Below, piece after piece: positions 26,428 through 34,181 of a DNA stretch of 47,063 nt. A program made the translations under genes and the position numbers. How positions within the stretch are numbered: position 1 is the stretch's first letter; each line of letters opens with the position of its first letter. The DNA is taken from the NCBI RefSeq assembly GCF_000282475.1, contig NZ_AKJF01000032.1, forward strand, positions 1 through 47,063, in the 5' to 3' direction. Source of the stretch: Pseudomonas sp. GM78 (GTDB lineage Bacteria > Pseudomonadota > Gammaproteobacteria > Pseudomonadales > Pseudomonadaceae). The notes beneath the pieces are model-generated. The model saw nothing but the letters and a program-made list of their open reading frames with translations. It did no database searches and was not told the origin of the DNA.

Positions 26428-26841
26428 ATGCGCAAGGGTCCGTTGTGTCTGATGTTGGTCACGTTGTCGATCGTGGCGCCCGCCCACGGTGAAGAAGCCG
26501 CCGAGGGCGCGAACTCCACGCCGCTGTCCTTGAGCGCCGGCAGCCAGATCAACGAACTGCAGCAACGCTTGAAGGAAAGCGAGCGGCAACGAGAAGAACT
26601 GAGCAAACAATTGAACGCTGCCGATGGCGAACGCGAGAGCGCCCAGCTGGTTCGCTTGCGCCAGGAGAATCAGCGACTCAAGCTGCAACTTCGGGAAGCG
26701 CAGGCCGGCAGTTCGATCCCGCGCTGGTTGACCGACCAGCAACAGTGGTTCGTCGTTGGCGCCGGGGTGGCGCTATTGGCCCTGCTCTGCGGTATCTTCG
26801 CCAGTGGGGCGAGTCGAAAACGTCGACAATGGCTAAATTGA
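26428..26841 (+). CDS. Coiled-coil, single-pass membrane protein (YgiM-like anchor without SH3)
   Basis: A 137-residue protein with a signal peptide (MRKGPLCLMLVTLSIVAPAHG), a helical coiled-coil rich in Glu, Gln and Arg (about 45-100: LQQRLKESERQREELSKQL, QRLKLQLREAQ), then a membrane helix near the C-terminus (WFVVGAGVALLALLCGIFASG) and a basic end (RKRRQWLN). This is the layout of the C-terminal half of YgiM-type proteins, without the bacterial SH3 domain. It is often named translation initiation factor 2-like in Pseudomonas, which the sequence does not support. It starts seven bases before cpxR, so a link to envelope stress is likely but not shown. Ribosome site AGGAG. Confidence 0.8.
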   Translation: MRKGPLCLMLVTLSIVAPAHGEEAAEGANSTPLSLSAGSQINELQQRLKESERQREELSKQLNAADGERESAQLVRLRQENQRLKLQLREAQAGSSIPRWLTDQQQWFVVGAGVALLALLCGIFASGASRKRRQWLN

Positions 26842-26848
26842 GTGATCC

Positions 26849-27526
26849 ATGAGCGAGTTGTTACTGATTGATGATGACCAGGAGCTGTGCGAGCTCCTGG
26901 GCAGCTGGCTGAGCCAGGAAGGGTTTCAGGTGCGCGCCTGTCATGACGGCCAGAGCGCCCGTCGCGCACTGGCCGAAACTTCCCCGGCGGCCGTGGTGCT
27001 GGACGTGATGTTACCGGATGGCAGTGGCCTGGAACTGCTCAAGCAGCTGCGCAGCGATCACCCCGACTTGCCGGTGCTGATGCTTTCAGCCCGCGGCGAA
27101 CCCCTGGACCGTATCCTTGGCCTGGAGCTCGGTGCCGACGACTACCTGGCCAAACCCTGCGACCCACGGGAACTGACCGCCCGCCTGCGCGCCGTGTTGC
27201 GCCGCAGCCATCCCGCGGCGGTGTCCAGCCAGATGGAGCTGGGCGACCTGTGTTTCAGCCCGGTGCGCGGCGTGGTCAGCATCGATGAACAGGAGTTCAC
27301 CCTGACGGTCTCCGAAAGCCGCCTGCTCGAAGCCCTGCTCAAGCAGCCCGGCGAGCCGCTGGATAAACAGGAACTCGCGCAAATCGCCCTCGGCCGCAAG
27401 CTGACCCTGTACGACCGCAGCCTCGACATGCACGTGAGCAACCTGCGCAAAAAGATCGGCCCGCATCCCGATGGTCGCCCGCGCATCGTGGCGCTGCGTA
27501 GCCGTGGTTACTACTACAGCCTCTGA
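26849..27526 (+). CDS. cpxR: Response regulator of the CpxR/OmpR family
   Basis: Receiver domain (1-115) with the phosphoacceptor Asp52 in VVLDVMLPDG, the acidic pocket DDD (8-10) and Lys102 in LAKPCDP, followed by an OmpR-type winged-helix DNA-binding domain (about 130-225: HVSNLRKKIGP, RIVALRSRGYYY). It lies in the order regulator, CpxP-like periplasmic protein, sensor kinase, the Cpx layout. It begins seven bases after the coiled-coil gene. The substitution of Thr by Ser at position 80 is within normal variation. In E. coli CpxR answers misfolded envelope proteins and copper; the same is inferred here. Confidence 0.88.
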   Translation: MSELLLIDDDQELCELLGSWLSQEGFQVRACHDGQSARRALAETSPAAVVLDVMLPDGSGLELLKQLRSDHPDLPVLMLSARGEPLDRILGLELGADDYLAKPCDPRELTARLRAVLRRSHPAAVSSQMELGDLCFSPVRGVVSIDEQEFTLTVSESRLLEALLKQPGEPLDKQELAQIALGRKLTLYDRSLDMHVSNLRKKIGPHPDGRPRIVALRSRGYYYSL

Positions 27527-27540
27527 AAGCGAACTTCATT

Positions 27541-27612
27541 TCTGTAGGAGCACGGCTTGCCGGCGATGGCGTCCTGCAGATCGTCATCGCCGGCAAGCCG
27601 TGCTCCTACAGA
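27541..27612. repeat. REPIN palindrome (CGGCTTGCCGGCG type)
   Basis: 28-base arms at 27541-27568 and 27585-27612 are perfect reverse complements. It lies 14 bases after the cpxR stop codon and may limit read-through into the CpxP-like gene. Confidence 0.85.
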
Positions 27613-27646
27613 GACGCAATGTTTGTCAGGTCGTCGGCAATCCGTC

Positions 27647-27662
27647 TTTACTCAAGCTTTAC
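27647..27662. promoter_or_regulatory. Possible CpxR box upstream of the CpxP-like gene
   Basis: Two TTTAC copies (27647-27651 and 27658-27662), read on the other strand as GTAAA-N6-GTAAA. The known CpxR site is GTAAA-N5-GTAAA, so this one has an extra base in the spacer. It is 83 bases before the CpxP-like ATG. Low certainty. Confidence 0.35.
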
Positions 27663-27744
27663 GTACCGCTGACCGCCGTTGACCTTGAACTGCGTAATCT
27701 GCACACATCCGGAACGTACCGGGAATGAGACAAGGAGATTCACC

Positions 27745-28182
27745 ATGCGCAAGACTCTTATCGCTCTGATGTTCGCCGCCGCCCTGCCGACCGTTGCCAT
27801 GGCCATGCCTGAAGGCGCAGGCCCGATGGATGGCTCGCACCACGGCGGTCAGATGCACGGCATGCACGGTAAAGGCCCGTACAGCCAGCTGGACCTGAGC
27901 CGCGAACAGCGCGAGCAGATCCGCAAGATCATGGGCGAGCAGATGCATGAACGTAAGCAAGTGGTCGACAAGTACCTGGAAAAACTCTCGCCAGCCGACC
28001 AGAAAGCCATGAAAGATGAAATGGCCGCCAACCACAAGAAAGCCGAAGCCGACGTGCGTGCCTTGCTGAAACCGGATCAACAGAAGAAATTCGACGAGAT
28101 CCAGAAGAAACAGGCTGAACGTCGCGCCGAGTGGGCCGAGTTCAAGGCCTGGAAAGCGCAACAGGCGCAAAAAGCGCAATAA
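27745..28182 (+). CDS. CpxP/Spy-like periplasmic LTXXQ protein with His/Met-rich segment
   Basis: A 145-residue periplasmic protein beginning with a signal peptide (MRKTLIALMFAAALPTVAMA). After it comes a His/Met/Gly-rich segment (about 22-45, with HHGGQMHGMHG), then a helical domain with two LTXXQ-type motifs (LDLSREQREQI at about 50 and LKPDQQKKFDEI at about 110) and a basic Lys/Arg/Ala/Gln-rich end. LTXXQ proteins (CpxP, Spy) are periplasmic chaperones or negative regulators of the Cpx sensor. The His/Met run suggests metal binding, such as copper. AAGGAG precedes the ATG. It lies between cpxR and cpxA. Confidence 0.85.
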   Translation: MRKTLIALMFAAALPTVAMAMPEGAGPMDGSHHGGQMHGMHGKGPYSQLDLSREQREQIRKIMGEQMHERKQVVDKYLEKLSPADQKAMKDEMAANHKKAEADVRALLKPDQQKKFDEIQKKQAERRAEWAEFKAWKAQQAQKAQ

Positions 28183-28210
28183 TGCGCTAACCCGGACCCA
28201 ACAGCTGAAC

Positions 28211-28310
28211 TGTGGGAGCGAGCCTGCTCGCGATGGACTTCAACGATAACGCGGGGCATCAGGTAGCCCGTGTTGTCCTTGAGTTTTTCGCGAGCAGGCT
28301 CGCTCCTGCA
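28211..28310. repeat. REPIN palindrome, imperfect (GAGCCTGCTCGC type)
   Basis: Arms of about 23 bases at 28211-28234 and 28288-28310 with a longer spacer and mismatches near the ends, unlike the near-perfect copies elsewhere. It lies between the CpxP-like gene and cpxA. Confidence 0.8.
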
Positions 28311-28341
28311 ATGGGATTTTGTGTTTGCTTGAGGATTTTCT

Positions 28342-29685
28342 GTGCGCTCATTGTTCTGGCGGATCCTGGCCAGCTTCTGGCTGGCCATCGCCCTGGTTGC
28401 AGGGCTCTCCATCCTGCTGGGGCACATGCTCAACCAGGATGCGTGGATTCTCAGTCGCCACCCGGGCCTCAATACCCTGGCCGAGCAATGGACGCAGACT
28501 TACGAATCCCAAGGTGAGGACGCCGCGCAGGACCTTCTGCAGGAGCGTAAACACCAGTACCACATCGACGTCCAGGTGCTCAACGAAAGCGGCGACCCAG
28601 TGGTTCGCGGCACCTTCCCGCGCCGCGCGGCGGCGTTTGAAGCGCGGCAGAACAACGATGACCGGCGCCTGCCATGGCGGCGCCTGACCGATGAGTTCAC
28701 CAGCGAAAAAAGCGGTGACACCTACCTGTTCATCTACCGGATTCCCCACCCGGAACTCGACGCCTGGCACCGTGAAAGCCTGCTCTGGCCGTTGAGTGCG
28801 CTGGGTATCGCGTTGGTGGTGCTGACCCTGTTCAGCCTGCTGGTGACCTTCTCCATCACCCGCCCGCTCAGCCGTTTGCGCGGTGCGGTGCATGATCTGG
28901 GACAAACCACCTACCAACAGAACAGCCTGGTCAAATTGGCCAACCGCCGCGACGAATTCGGCGTGCTGGCCAACGACTTCAATCGCATGGGCGCGCGCCT
29001 GCAAAGCCTGATCGGCAGTCAACGACAGTTGCTACGCGATGTGTCCCACGAACTGCGCTCGCCCCTCGCCCGCCTGCGCATTGCGCTGGCACTGGCCGAG
29101 CGGGCCACGCCACCAGAACGGGAAAAGCTCTGGCCGCGCCTGACCCGCGAATGCGACCGCCTCGAAGCGTTGATCAGCGAAATCCTCGTGCTGGCACGGG
29201 TCGACGCCGATAACGCCAGCGCCGAAGACGTGGATCTCAACGCCCTGCTCAATACCCTGCAAAAGGATGCACAACTGGGCTCACCCGATCAGCTCGTGCA
29301 CCTGGAAGCGGAAACGCAGCTAACCCTCAAGGGTTGGCCGACCATGATCGAACGCGCCGTGGACAATCTGCTGCGTAACGCCCAGCGCTTCAACCCCGTG
29401 GGCGGCCTGCCGATTGAAATGCAGGCGTTGCGTCAAGGGGAACGGATTGTGGTGACCGTACGTGACCATGGGCCGGGGGCGGACGCTGAACATTTGAGCC
29501 AGCTGGGTGAGCCGTTCTATCGTGCGCCCGGGCAGACGGCGCCCGGGCATGGCCTGGGACTGGCGATTGCCCGGCGTGCGGCGGAACGGCATGGCGGGAG
29601 CCTGGTGCTGGCCAATCATCCTGAGGGTGGATTCATTGCCAGCCTGGAGTTTCCGCTGGTGCCGGGGGCCGTCGTCCAACCCTAA
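28342..29685 (+). CDS. cpxA: Sensor histidine kinase of the CpxA type
   Basis: Inner-membrane sensor kinase of 447 residues, partner of CpxR. Two membrane helices bracket a periplasmic domain (about 28-145). A HAMP domain follows (about 170-220), then HisKA with the phosphorylated His236 in LLRDVSHELRSPLARL. HATPase_c follows with N-box ERAVDNLLRNAQRF and G-boxes DHGPGAD and GHGLGLAIA. The start is a GTG after GAGGA. Regulator and kinase genes are separated by the CpxP-like gene, as in P. aeruginosa. Confidence 0.9.
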   Translation: MRSLFWRILASFWLAIALVAGLSILLGHMLNQDAWILSRHPGLNTLAEQWTQTYESQGEDAAQDLLQERKHQYHIDVQVLNESGDPVVRGTFPRRAAAFEARQNNDDRRLPWRRLTDEFTSEKSGDTYLFIYRIPHPELDAWHRESLLWPLSALGIALVVLTLFSLLVTFSITRPLSRLRGAVHDLGQTTYQQNSLVKLANRRDEFGVLANDFNRMGARLQSLIGSQRQLLRDVSHELRSPLARLRIALALAERATPPEREKLWPRLTRECDRLEALISEILVLARVDADNASAEDVDLNALLNTLQKDAQLGSPDQLVHLEAETQLTLKGWPTMIERAVDNLLRNAQRFNPVGGLPIEMQALRQGERIVVTVRDHGPGADAEHLSQLGEPFYRAPGQTAPGHGLGLAIARRAAERHGGSLVLANHPEGGFIASLEFPLVPGAVVQP

Positions 29686-29690
29686 AACCC

Positions 29691-29779
29691 TGTGGGAGCG
29701 AGCCTGCTCGCGATGGCGGCAGCACATTCAACATTGATGTGCATGTCAGATCGCTATCGCGAGCAGGCTCGCTCCCACA
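29691..29779. repeat. REPIN palindrome (GAGCCTGCTCGC type)
   Basis: 24-base arms at 29691-29714 and 29756-29779 are perfect reverse complements, beginning six bases after the cpxA stop codon. Convergent with the nitroreductase gene, it may end both transcripts. Confidence 0.85.
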
Positions 29780-29793
29780 TTTAATCGGTAGCG

Positions 29794-30360
29794 TCAGGCC
29801 TTGCCGGGCCAGGCGCAGACGAACTGGGCCAGGTCTACCTTCTCCGCTACCCGCGGCTCTTTCAGCGGCGTGCCAAGGTACAGGAAGGCAATCACCTCTT
29901 CGCCCTCAGCCAGGCCCAAGCCCTTGGCCACATGCGGCGAATAGGCCAGGTCACCGGTCCGCCAGACCGCACCGATGCCTTGCGCATAGGCCGCCAGCAA
30001 AATCCCATGGGCCGCACAACCCGCCGCCAACAACTGTTCGGACTTTGGATACTTGACGTGGTCCTGCACCCGCGCGATCACGACCACCACCAAGGGTGCC
30101 CGCAGCGGTCCGTTACGCGCCTTGTCGATGGCTGCTTCGGTGACTTCAGCGTCCTGCAACTTCGCCGCTTCGGCCAGCAACTCGCCCATCTGCTCGCGCG
30201 CCGCGCCTTCGACCGTCAGGAAACGCCAAGGCTGCAAATGGCCGTGGTCCGGAGCGCGCATGGCCGCGCCAAACAGCACTTCGCGTTGCGCCTGGGTGGG
30301 TGCCGGTTCGATCAGGCGCGGGACGGAAACACGGTTGAGCAAAACGTCGAGAGCCTGCAT
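29794..30360 (-). CDS. Nitroreductase family oxidoreductase (YdjA-like)
   Basis: A minimal FMN-dependent nitroreductase of 188 residues. Start MQALDVLLNRVSVPRL; FMN-binding residues are in the motif RAPDHGHLQPWRFLTV, and the C-terminal half has AAGCAAHGILLAAYAQGIGAVWRTG, the family pattern. The length is close to E. coli YdjA, one of the smallest nitroreductases. The natural substrate is unknown. It is divergent from trkH (120 bases) and points toward cpxA. Confidence 0.88.
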   Translation of the reverse strand: MQALDVLLNRVSVPRLIEPAPTQAQREVLFGAAMRAPDHGHLQPWRFLTVEGAAREQMGELLAEAAKLQDAEVTEAAIDKARNGPLRAPLVVVVIARVQDHVKYPKSEQLLAAGCAAHGILLAAYAQGIGAVWRTGDLAYSPHVAKGLGLAEGEEVIAFLYLGTPLKEPRVAEKVDLAQFVCAWPGKA

Positions 30361-30480
30361 CGGCCACCTCCAGAAAAAAATCGTGCGGCTATTCTAGCTG
30401 TAACTACTGAGGCAGTGCGGTTTACATGCCCCACCCCGCAGGTAGAATGGCGCCCTCCTTACTTCAGCCGAGCGGATTTC

Positions 30481-31935
30481 ATGGCGTTGCCGACCTTACG
30501 TCTCATTGGTTTCATCATCGGCATCTTCCTGATAACCCTGGCCATCGCCATGGTTGTGCCCATGGGTACGCTGGTGATCTTCGATCGCACGGGCGACCTG
30601 CCGTCGTTCCTCTGGGCCAGCATGATCACCTTTGTCGCCGGCCTCGCCCTGGTCATTCCCGGGCGCCCCGAGCATGTGCATCTGCGGCCACGGGACATGT
30701 ACCTGCTGACCGTCAGCAGTTGGCTGGTGGTGTGTATCTTCGCCGCGCTGCCCTTCCTGCTGACCCAGCACATCAGCTACACCGATTCGTTCTTCGAAAG
30801 CATGTCCGGGATCACCGCCACAGGTTCCACGGTGCTCAACCACCTGGACGACATGTCCCCCGGCATCCTGATGTGGCGCTCGCTGCTGCACTGGATCGGC
30901 GGCATCGGGTTTATCGGCATGGCGGTCGCGATCCTGCCGCTGCTGCGCATCGGTGGCATGCGGCTGTTCCAGACCGAGTCGTCGGACCGCTCCGAAAAAG
31001 TCATGCCACGTTCACACATGGTGGCGCGCCTGATCGTGGCGGCCTATGTCGGTATCACCATTGTCGGCAGCCTGGCGTTCTGGTGGGCGGGGATGAGTCC
31101 GTTCGACGCGATCAACCATGCGATGTCGGCGATCTCCACCGGCGGTTTTTCCACCTCGGACCAGTCCCTGGCCAAGTGGACGCAGCCGGCGGTGCATTGG
31201 GTGGCCATCGTCATCATGATTCTCGGCAGCCTGCCGTTCACCCTGTACGTGGCGACCCTGCGGGGTAACCGCAAGGCACTGATCAAGGACGAACAGGTCC
31301 AGGGTTTGCTCGGCATGCTGCTGGTGACCTGGCTGGTGCTCGGCACCTGGTACTGGTGGACCACCAAGCTGCATTGGCTCGAAGCGTTGCGGCACGTGGC
31401 GCTGAACGTGACGTCGGTGGTCACCACCACCGGTTTCGCGTTGGGGGACTACAGCCTGTGGGGAAATTTTTCGCTGATGCTGTTCTTCTACCTGGGTTTT
31501 GTTGGCGGCTGCTCCGGTTCGACCGCCGGCGGGATCAAGATTTTCCGCTTCCAGGTCGCCTACATCCTGCTCAAGGCCAACCTTAACCAGCTGATTCACC
31601 CGCGGGCGGTGATCAAGCAGAAGTACAACGGCCACCGCCTCGATGAAGAGATCGTGCGCTCGATCCTGACCTTTTCGTTCTTCTTCGCCATCACCATCTG
31701 CGTGATCGCGCTGTTGCTGTCACTGCTCGGGGTGGACTGGATGACCGCCCTGACCGGCGCCGCCAGCACCGTGTCCGGCGTCGGCCCGGGGCTGGGCGAG
31801 ACCATCGGCCCGGCCGGCAACTTCGCCTCGCTGCCGGACGCCGCCAAGTGGATTCTCTCGTTCGGCATGCTCTTGGGCCGACTGGAGATCATTACGGTGT
31901 TTGTGCTGTGTATTCCGGCGTTCTGGCGTCACTGA
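30481..31935 (+). CDS. trkH: Potassium uptake protein TrkH (Trk system, membrane subunit)
   Basis: Membrane subunit of the Trk potassium uptake system, working with the TrkA regulatory ring (not in this window). About ten membrane segments over 484 residues from MALPTLRLIGF. Four pore-loop repeats with selectivity-filter-like glycine are visible: SMSGITATGSTVL, MSAISTGGFSTSD, TSVVTTTGFALGD and AASTVSGVGPGLGE. The open frame extends far upstream to 29932, but that part overlaps the antisense nitroreductase gene and is not coding. The last 44 bases overlap, tail to tail, the end of the AraC gene on the other strand. Confidence 0.93.
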   Translation: MALPTLRLIGFIIGIFLITLAIAMVVPMGTLVIFDRTGDLPSFLWASMITFVAGLALVIPGRPEHVHLRPRDMYLLTVSSWLVVCIFAALPFLLTQHISYTDSFFESMSGITATGSTVLNHLDDMSPGILMWRSLLHWIGGIGFIGMAVAILPLLRIGGMRLFQTESSDRSEKVMPRSHMVARLIVAAYVGITIVGSLAFWWAGMSPFDAINHAMSAISTGGFSTSDQSLAKWTQPAVHWVAIVIMILGSLPFTLYVATLRGNRKALIKDEQVQGLLGMLLVTWLVLGTWYWWTTKLHWLEALRHVALNVTSVVTTTGFALGDYSLWGNFSLMLFFYLGFVGGCSGSTAGGIKIFRFQVAYILLKANLNQLIHPRAVIKQKYNGHRLDEEIVRSILTFSFFFAITICVIALLLSLLGVDWMTALTGAASTVSGVGPGLGETIGPAGNFASLPDAAKWILSFGMLLGRLEIITVFVLCIPAFWRH

Positions 31936-32953
31936 CCGGCGCAGGTGTTCCCGTCAATCGCGCCCGGTACTCGCCGGGCGTGGTGTCGAACCAGCGGCGG
32001 AAGGCGCGGAAGAAATTGCTCGGATCAGCGAACCCCAGCAGGTAGGCGATTTCCAGCAGGGTCATGGTCGGTTGCGCCAGATACTGCTCGGCCAGCTCAC
32101 GACGGGTGTCGTCAAGCAACGTCTGAAAACTCGTGCCTTCCTCCTGTAAACGCCGTTGCAAGGTGCGTTGCGACAGATGCAGCGTCTGCGCCACCGTATC
32201 GCGCTTGGGTTCGCCTTGGGGCAGCAATCGGCACAACACCTGCCGCGCCTTGTGCGTGACCCGGCTTTCGGAAAACCGCGCCAGGTACTCGCCGGCAAAG
32301 CGGTCATGCAACAACGCCATGGCCTCGTTGGCCGTCGGCAGCGGCGCTTCCATGTCTGCGCGTTCGAAAATCAGCGCATCGTAGGGCGCATTAAATACCA
32401 GCGGCGCATGGAAGGCCTGTTTGTAGGGCTCGAGATTGACCGGCTCATCGCCTTGCACCAGCACTTTGCGCGGGTGCAGCGTGCGCCCGGTCAGCCAGCC
32501 GCACAGCGCCAGGGCGCAAGCCAGCGAGGCTTCGGCGCTTTGACGGGTGGGTGGCAAATGGTCGCCATGCACCGTCAGAATCAGCGCATAGCCCTCATCC
32601 AGCAGGCGGAAGCTCAGGTCGGCGCTTTCGGCGATGATCCGCTGGTAACGCACCAGTCGCTTGAAACCCTCGGCCAGGGTCTGGCTGGACATCAAGGCGT
32701 AGCCGGTCACATGAAACTGCGCAGGTCGCACCACCTTGCCCATGTTCAGGCCGATCGCCGGGTTGCCGGACAGGTCAACCGCCCGTTGCCACAGTCGTGT
32801 CATGGAATCTTGCGGGAAGCGCGCATCCGGATCATCCAGTGCCGCGTAGTCGAGCCCCAGCTGCTTGAACAGAACCCGGCAATCCAGGCCGTCCATTTCC
32901 AGTGCTTTGACAATCCCCATCGCCCAGCTTGCAGAAGTCGTTCGTTCGCTCAT
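31892..32953 (-). CDS. AraC-family regulator with N-terminal ligand domain (Arabinose_bd type)
   Basis: A 353-residue regulator with an N-terminal domain of the long AraC type (about 15-205) and a C-terminal helix-turn-helix pair (about 245-345: RDTVAQTLHLSQRTLQRRLQEEG, MTLLEIAYLLGFADPSNFFRAFRRWF). The start at 32953 (MSERTTSASWAMGI) is chosen because the family starts there; the frame extends to 33040 without supporting sequence. The gene points away from the Mpo1-like/HD gene pair, which starts 161 bases away in the other direction, so it may control that pair. The 3' end overlaps trkH by 44 bases. OruR-like regulators share this layout, but the ligand is unknown. Confidence 0.85.
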   Translation of the reverse strand: MSERTTSASWAMGIVKALEMDGLDCRVLFKQLGLDYAALDDPDARFPQDSMTRLWQRAVDLSGNPAIGLNMGKVVRPAQFHVTGYALMSSQTLAEGFKRLVRYQRIIAESADLSFRLLDEGYALILTVHGDHLPPTRQSAEASLACALALCGWLTGRTLHPRKVLVQGDEPVNLEPYKQAFHAPLVFNAPYDALIFERADMEAPLPTANEAMALLHDRFAGEYLARFSESRVTHKARQVLCRLLPQGEPKRDTVAQTLHLSQRTLQRRLQEEGTSFQTLLDDTRRELAEQYLAQPTMTLLEIAYLLGFADPSNFFRAFRRWFDTTPGEYRARLTGTPAPVSDARTPEYTAQTP

Positions 32954-33114
32954 GGCGTTTACTGTCGTGGTGAGCCGTCTGTCGCGGCAAGTTTTCCGAA
33001 GGATACTAAAGTGGCGCCCATTGTCACTGGCTGATGCCATTGATCACTCTAGACTCAAATAAGCTACCCGCCGAACAACTTGCAGCCAGAACAATAACCA
33101 CAGAGATTGCAGTC

Positions 33115-33426
33115 GTGGAAAACATCAAGCGTTTCAACAGTTTCGCTGAGTTTTACCCGTACTACCTCAGCGAACACAGCAACAGTACCTGCCGACGATT
33201 GCACTTCATCGGCACGACGCTGGTCATTTTCATTCTGGCGCTGACCATCGGTCGGGGCGCCTGGATGTTGTTGTGGGTATTGCCGGTGGCGGGTTACAGC
33301 TTCGCCTGGGTCGGGCATTTTTTCTTTGAGAGGAATCGTCCTGCGACCTTTCAGCACCCTTTCTACAGCCTGCTCGGCGATTTCGTCATGTACCGCGACA
33401 TGATCCTGGGACGCGTGCCGTTCTAG
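33115..33426 (+). CDS. DUF962 / Mpo1-like protein
   Basis: A small membrane protein of 103 residues beginning MENIKRFNSFAEFYPYYLSEH, GTG start. It has two membrane segments (about 31-47 and 50-66) and the DUF962 motifs EHSNSTCRRLHFIG and VGHFFFERNRPATFQHPFYSLLGDF. In yeast the related Mpo1 is an iron-dependent dioxygenase acting in 2-hydroxy fatty acid alpha-oxidation; the histidines (H21, H30, H68, H81) could bind metal. No bacterial function is established. It is followed after 18 bases by an HD-domain gene, so both are probably one transcript. Codon use is normal. Confidence 0.82.
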   Translation: MENIKRFNSFAEFYPYYLSEHSNSTCRRLHFIGTTLVIFILALTIGRGAWMLLWVLPVAGYSFAWVGHFFFERNRPATFQHPFYSLLGDFVMYRDMILGRVPF

Positions 33427-33444
33427 ACCACCAGAGGATTGCCG

Positions 33445-34035
33445 ATGAATGCCAATGCCCGTTTTACCCACATGAAGGATGGTACGCAGGAGGACTGGGC
33501 GATCATTGCCGCGGACTTCAGCGCCTACGCGCGTCAATTGCCGATACGGATCGTCGCGCACCTGAAGCTGCTGGAAGGTGACTTCGGCGGTTTCCCCGTG
33601 GACCGCCTGACCCACTCGCTGCAAACCGCCACCCGCGCCTGGCGCGATGGCCGCGACGAAGAGTACGTAGTCTGCGCCCTGCTCCACGACATCGGCGACA
33701 CCCTGGGTTCCTATAACCACCCGGACATCGCCGCCGCGATCCTCAAGCCTTTTGTCAGCGCCGAGAATCTGTGGATGGTGGAGAAACACGGGATCTTCCA
33801 GGGCTACTACTTCTTCCATCACCTGGGCATGGACCGTCACCTGCGCGAGCAATTCAACGACCATCCGCAGTATCAGGCAACCATCGAGTTCTGCGCGAAG
33901 TACGATGCGGCGGCCTTTGATCCGGCGTACGACACGCTTCCGCTGAGTTTTTTCGAACCGATGATGGAGCGCTTGTTTGCGCAGCCGAAGAATTCGATCT
34001 ACAAGGCGGCGATGGAAGAGCATTCGCCAGCCTGA
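33445..34035 (+). CDS. HD-domain protein, possible PhnZ/MIOX-type oxygenase or phosphohydrolase
   Basis: A 196-residue single-domain HD protein starting at an ATG (MNANARFTHMKDGTQEDW) after AGAGGA. Visible potential metal ligands are His57 (THSLQTATRA), His81-Asp82 (ALLHDIGD), His92, His115 (VEKHGIFQG), His125/His126 and Asp154 (AKYDAAAF). The spacing of the first His to the HD pair (24 residues) equals that in PhnZ, an HD-fold oxygenase with two irons; later spacings differ. Most HD proteins are phosphohydrolases, so an oxygenase role is inference. Its upstream neighbour is a putative Fe dioxygenase, which makes the idea worth testing. Confidence 0.75.
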   Translation: MNANARFTHMKDGTQEDWAIIAADFSAYARQLPIRIVAHLKLLEGDFGGFPVDRLTHSLQTATRAWRDGRDEEYVVCALLHDIGDTLGSYNHPDIAAAILKPFVSAENLWMVEKHGIFQGYYFFHHLGMDRHLREQFNDHPQYQATIEFCAKYDAAAFDPAYDTLPLSFFEPMMERLFAQPKNSIYKAAMEEHSPA

Positions 34036-34065
34036 CAGTCATTGCGATGTCGACTGTGCTGCCGT

Positions 34066-34158
34066 CTTCGCGGGCAAGCCCGCTCCCACAGTGATCGATG
34101 TTGTACACAAAATTTGTATTCGACACAGAACCCTGTGGGAGCGGGCTTGCCCGCGAAG
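34066..34158. repeat. REPIN palindrome (GGGCTTGCCCGC type)
   Basis: 26-base arms at 34066-34091 and 34133-34158 are perfect reverse complements, between the HD-domain gene and the LpxH-like gene (convergent). The core equals the copy at 21916-22009. Confidence 0.85.
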
Positions 34159-34181
34159 AGCCAGTCCTGCCGCCAAAACTC

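Noticed and set aside
30361-30480. Upstream extension of trkH into the nitroreductase gene
   Set aside because: The extension is antisense to a certain gene; TrkH N-terminus starts at MALPTLRLIGF.
11331-34158. Repeated palindromes as a possible CRISPR array
   Set aside because: Copies are kilobases apart, lie singly between genes and are hairpin-forming REP/REPIN repeats, not regularly spaced direct repeats.
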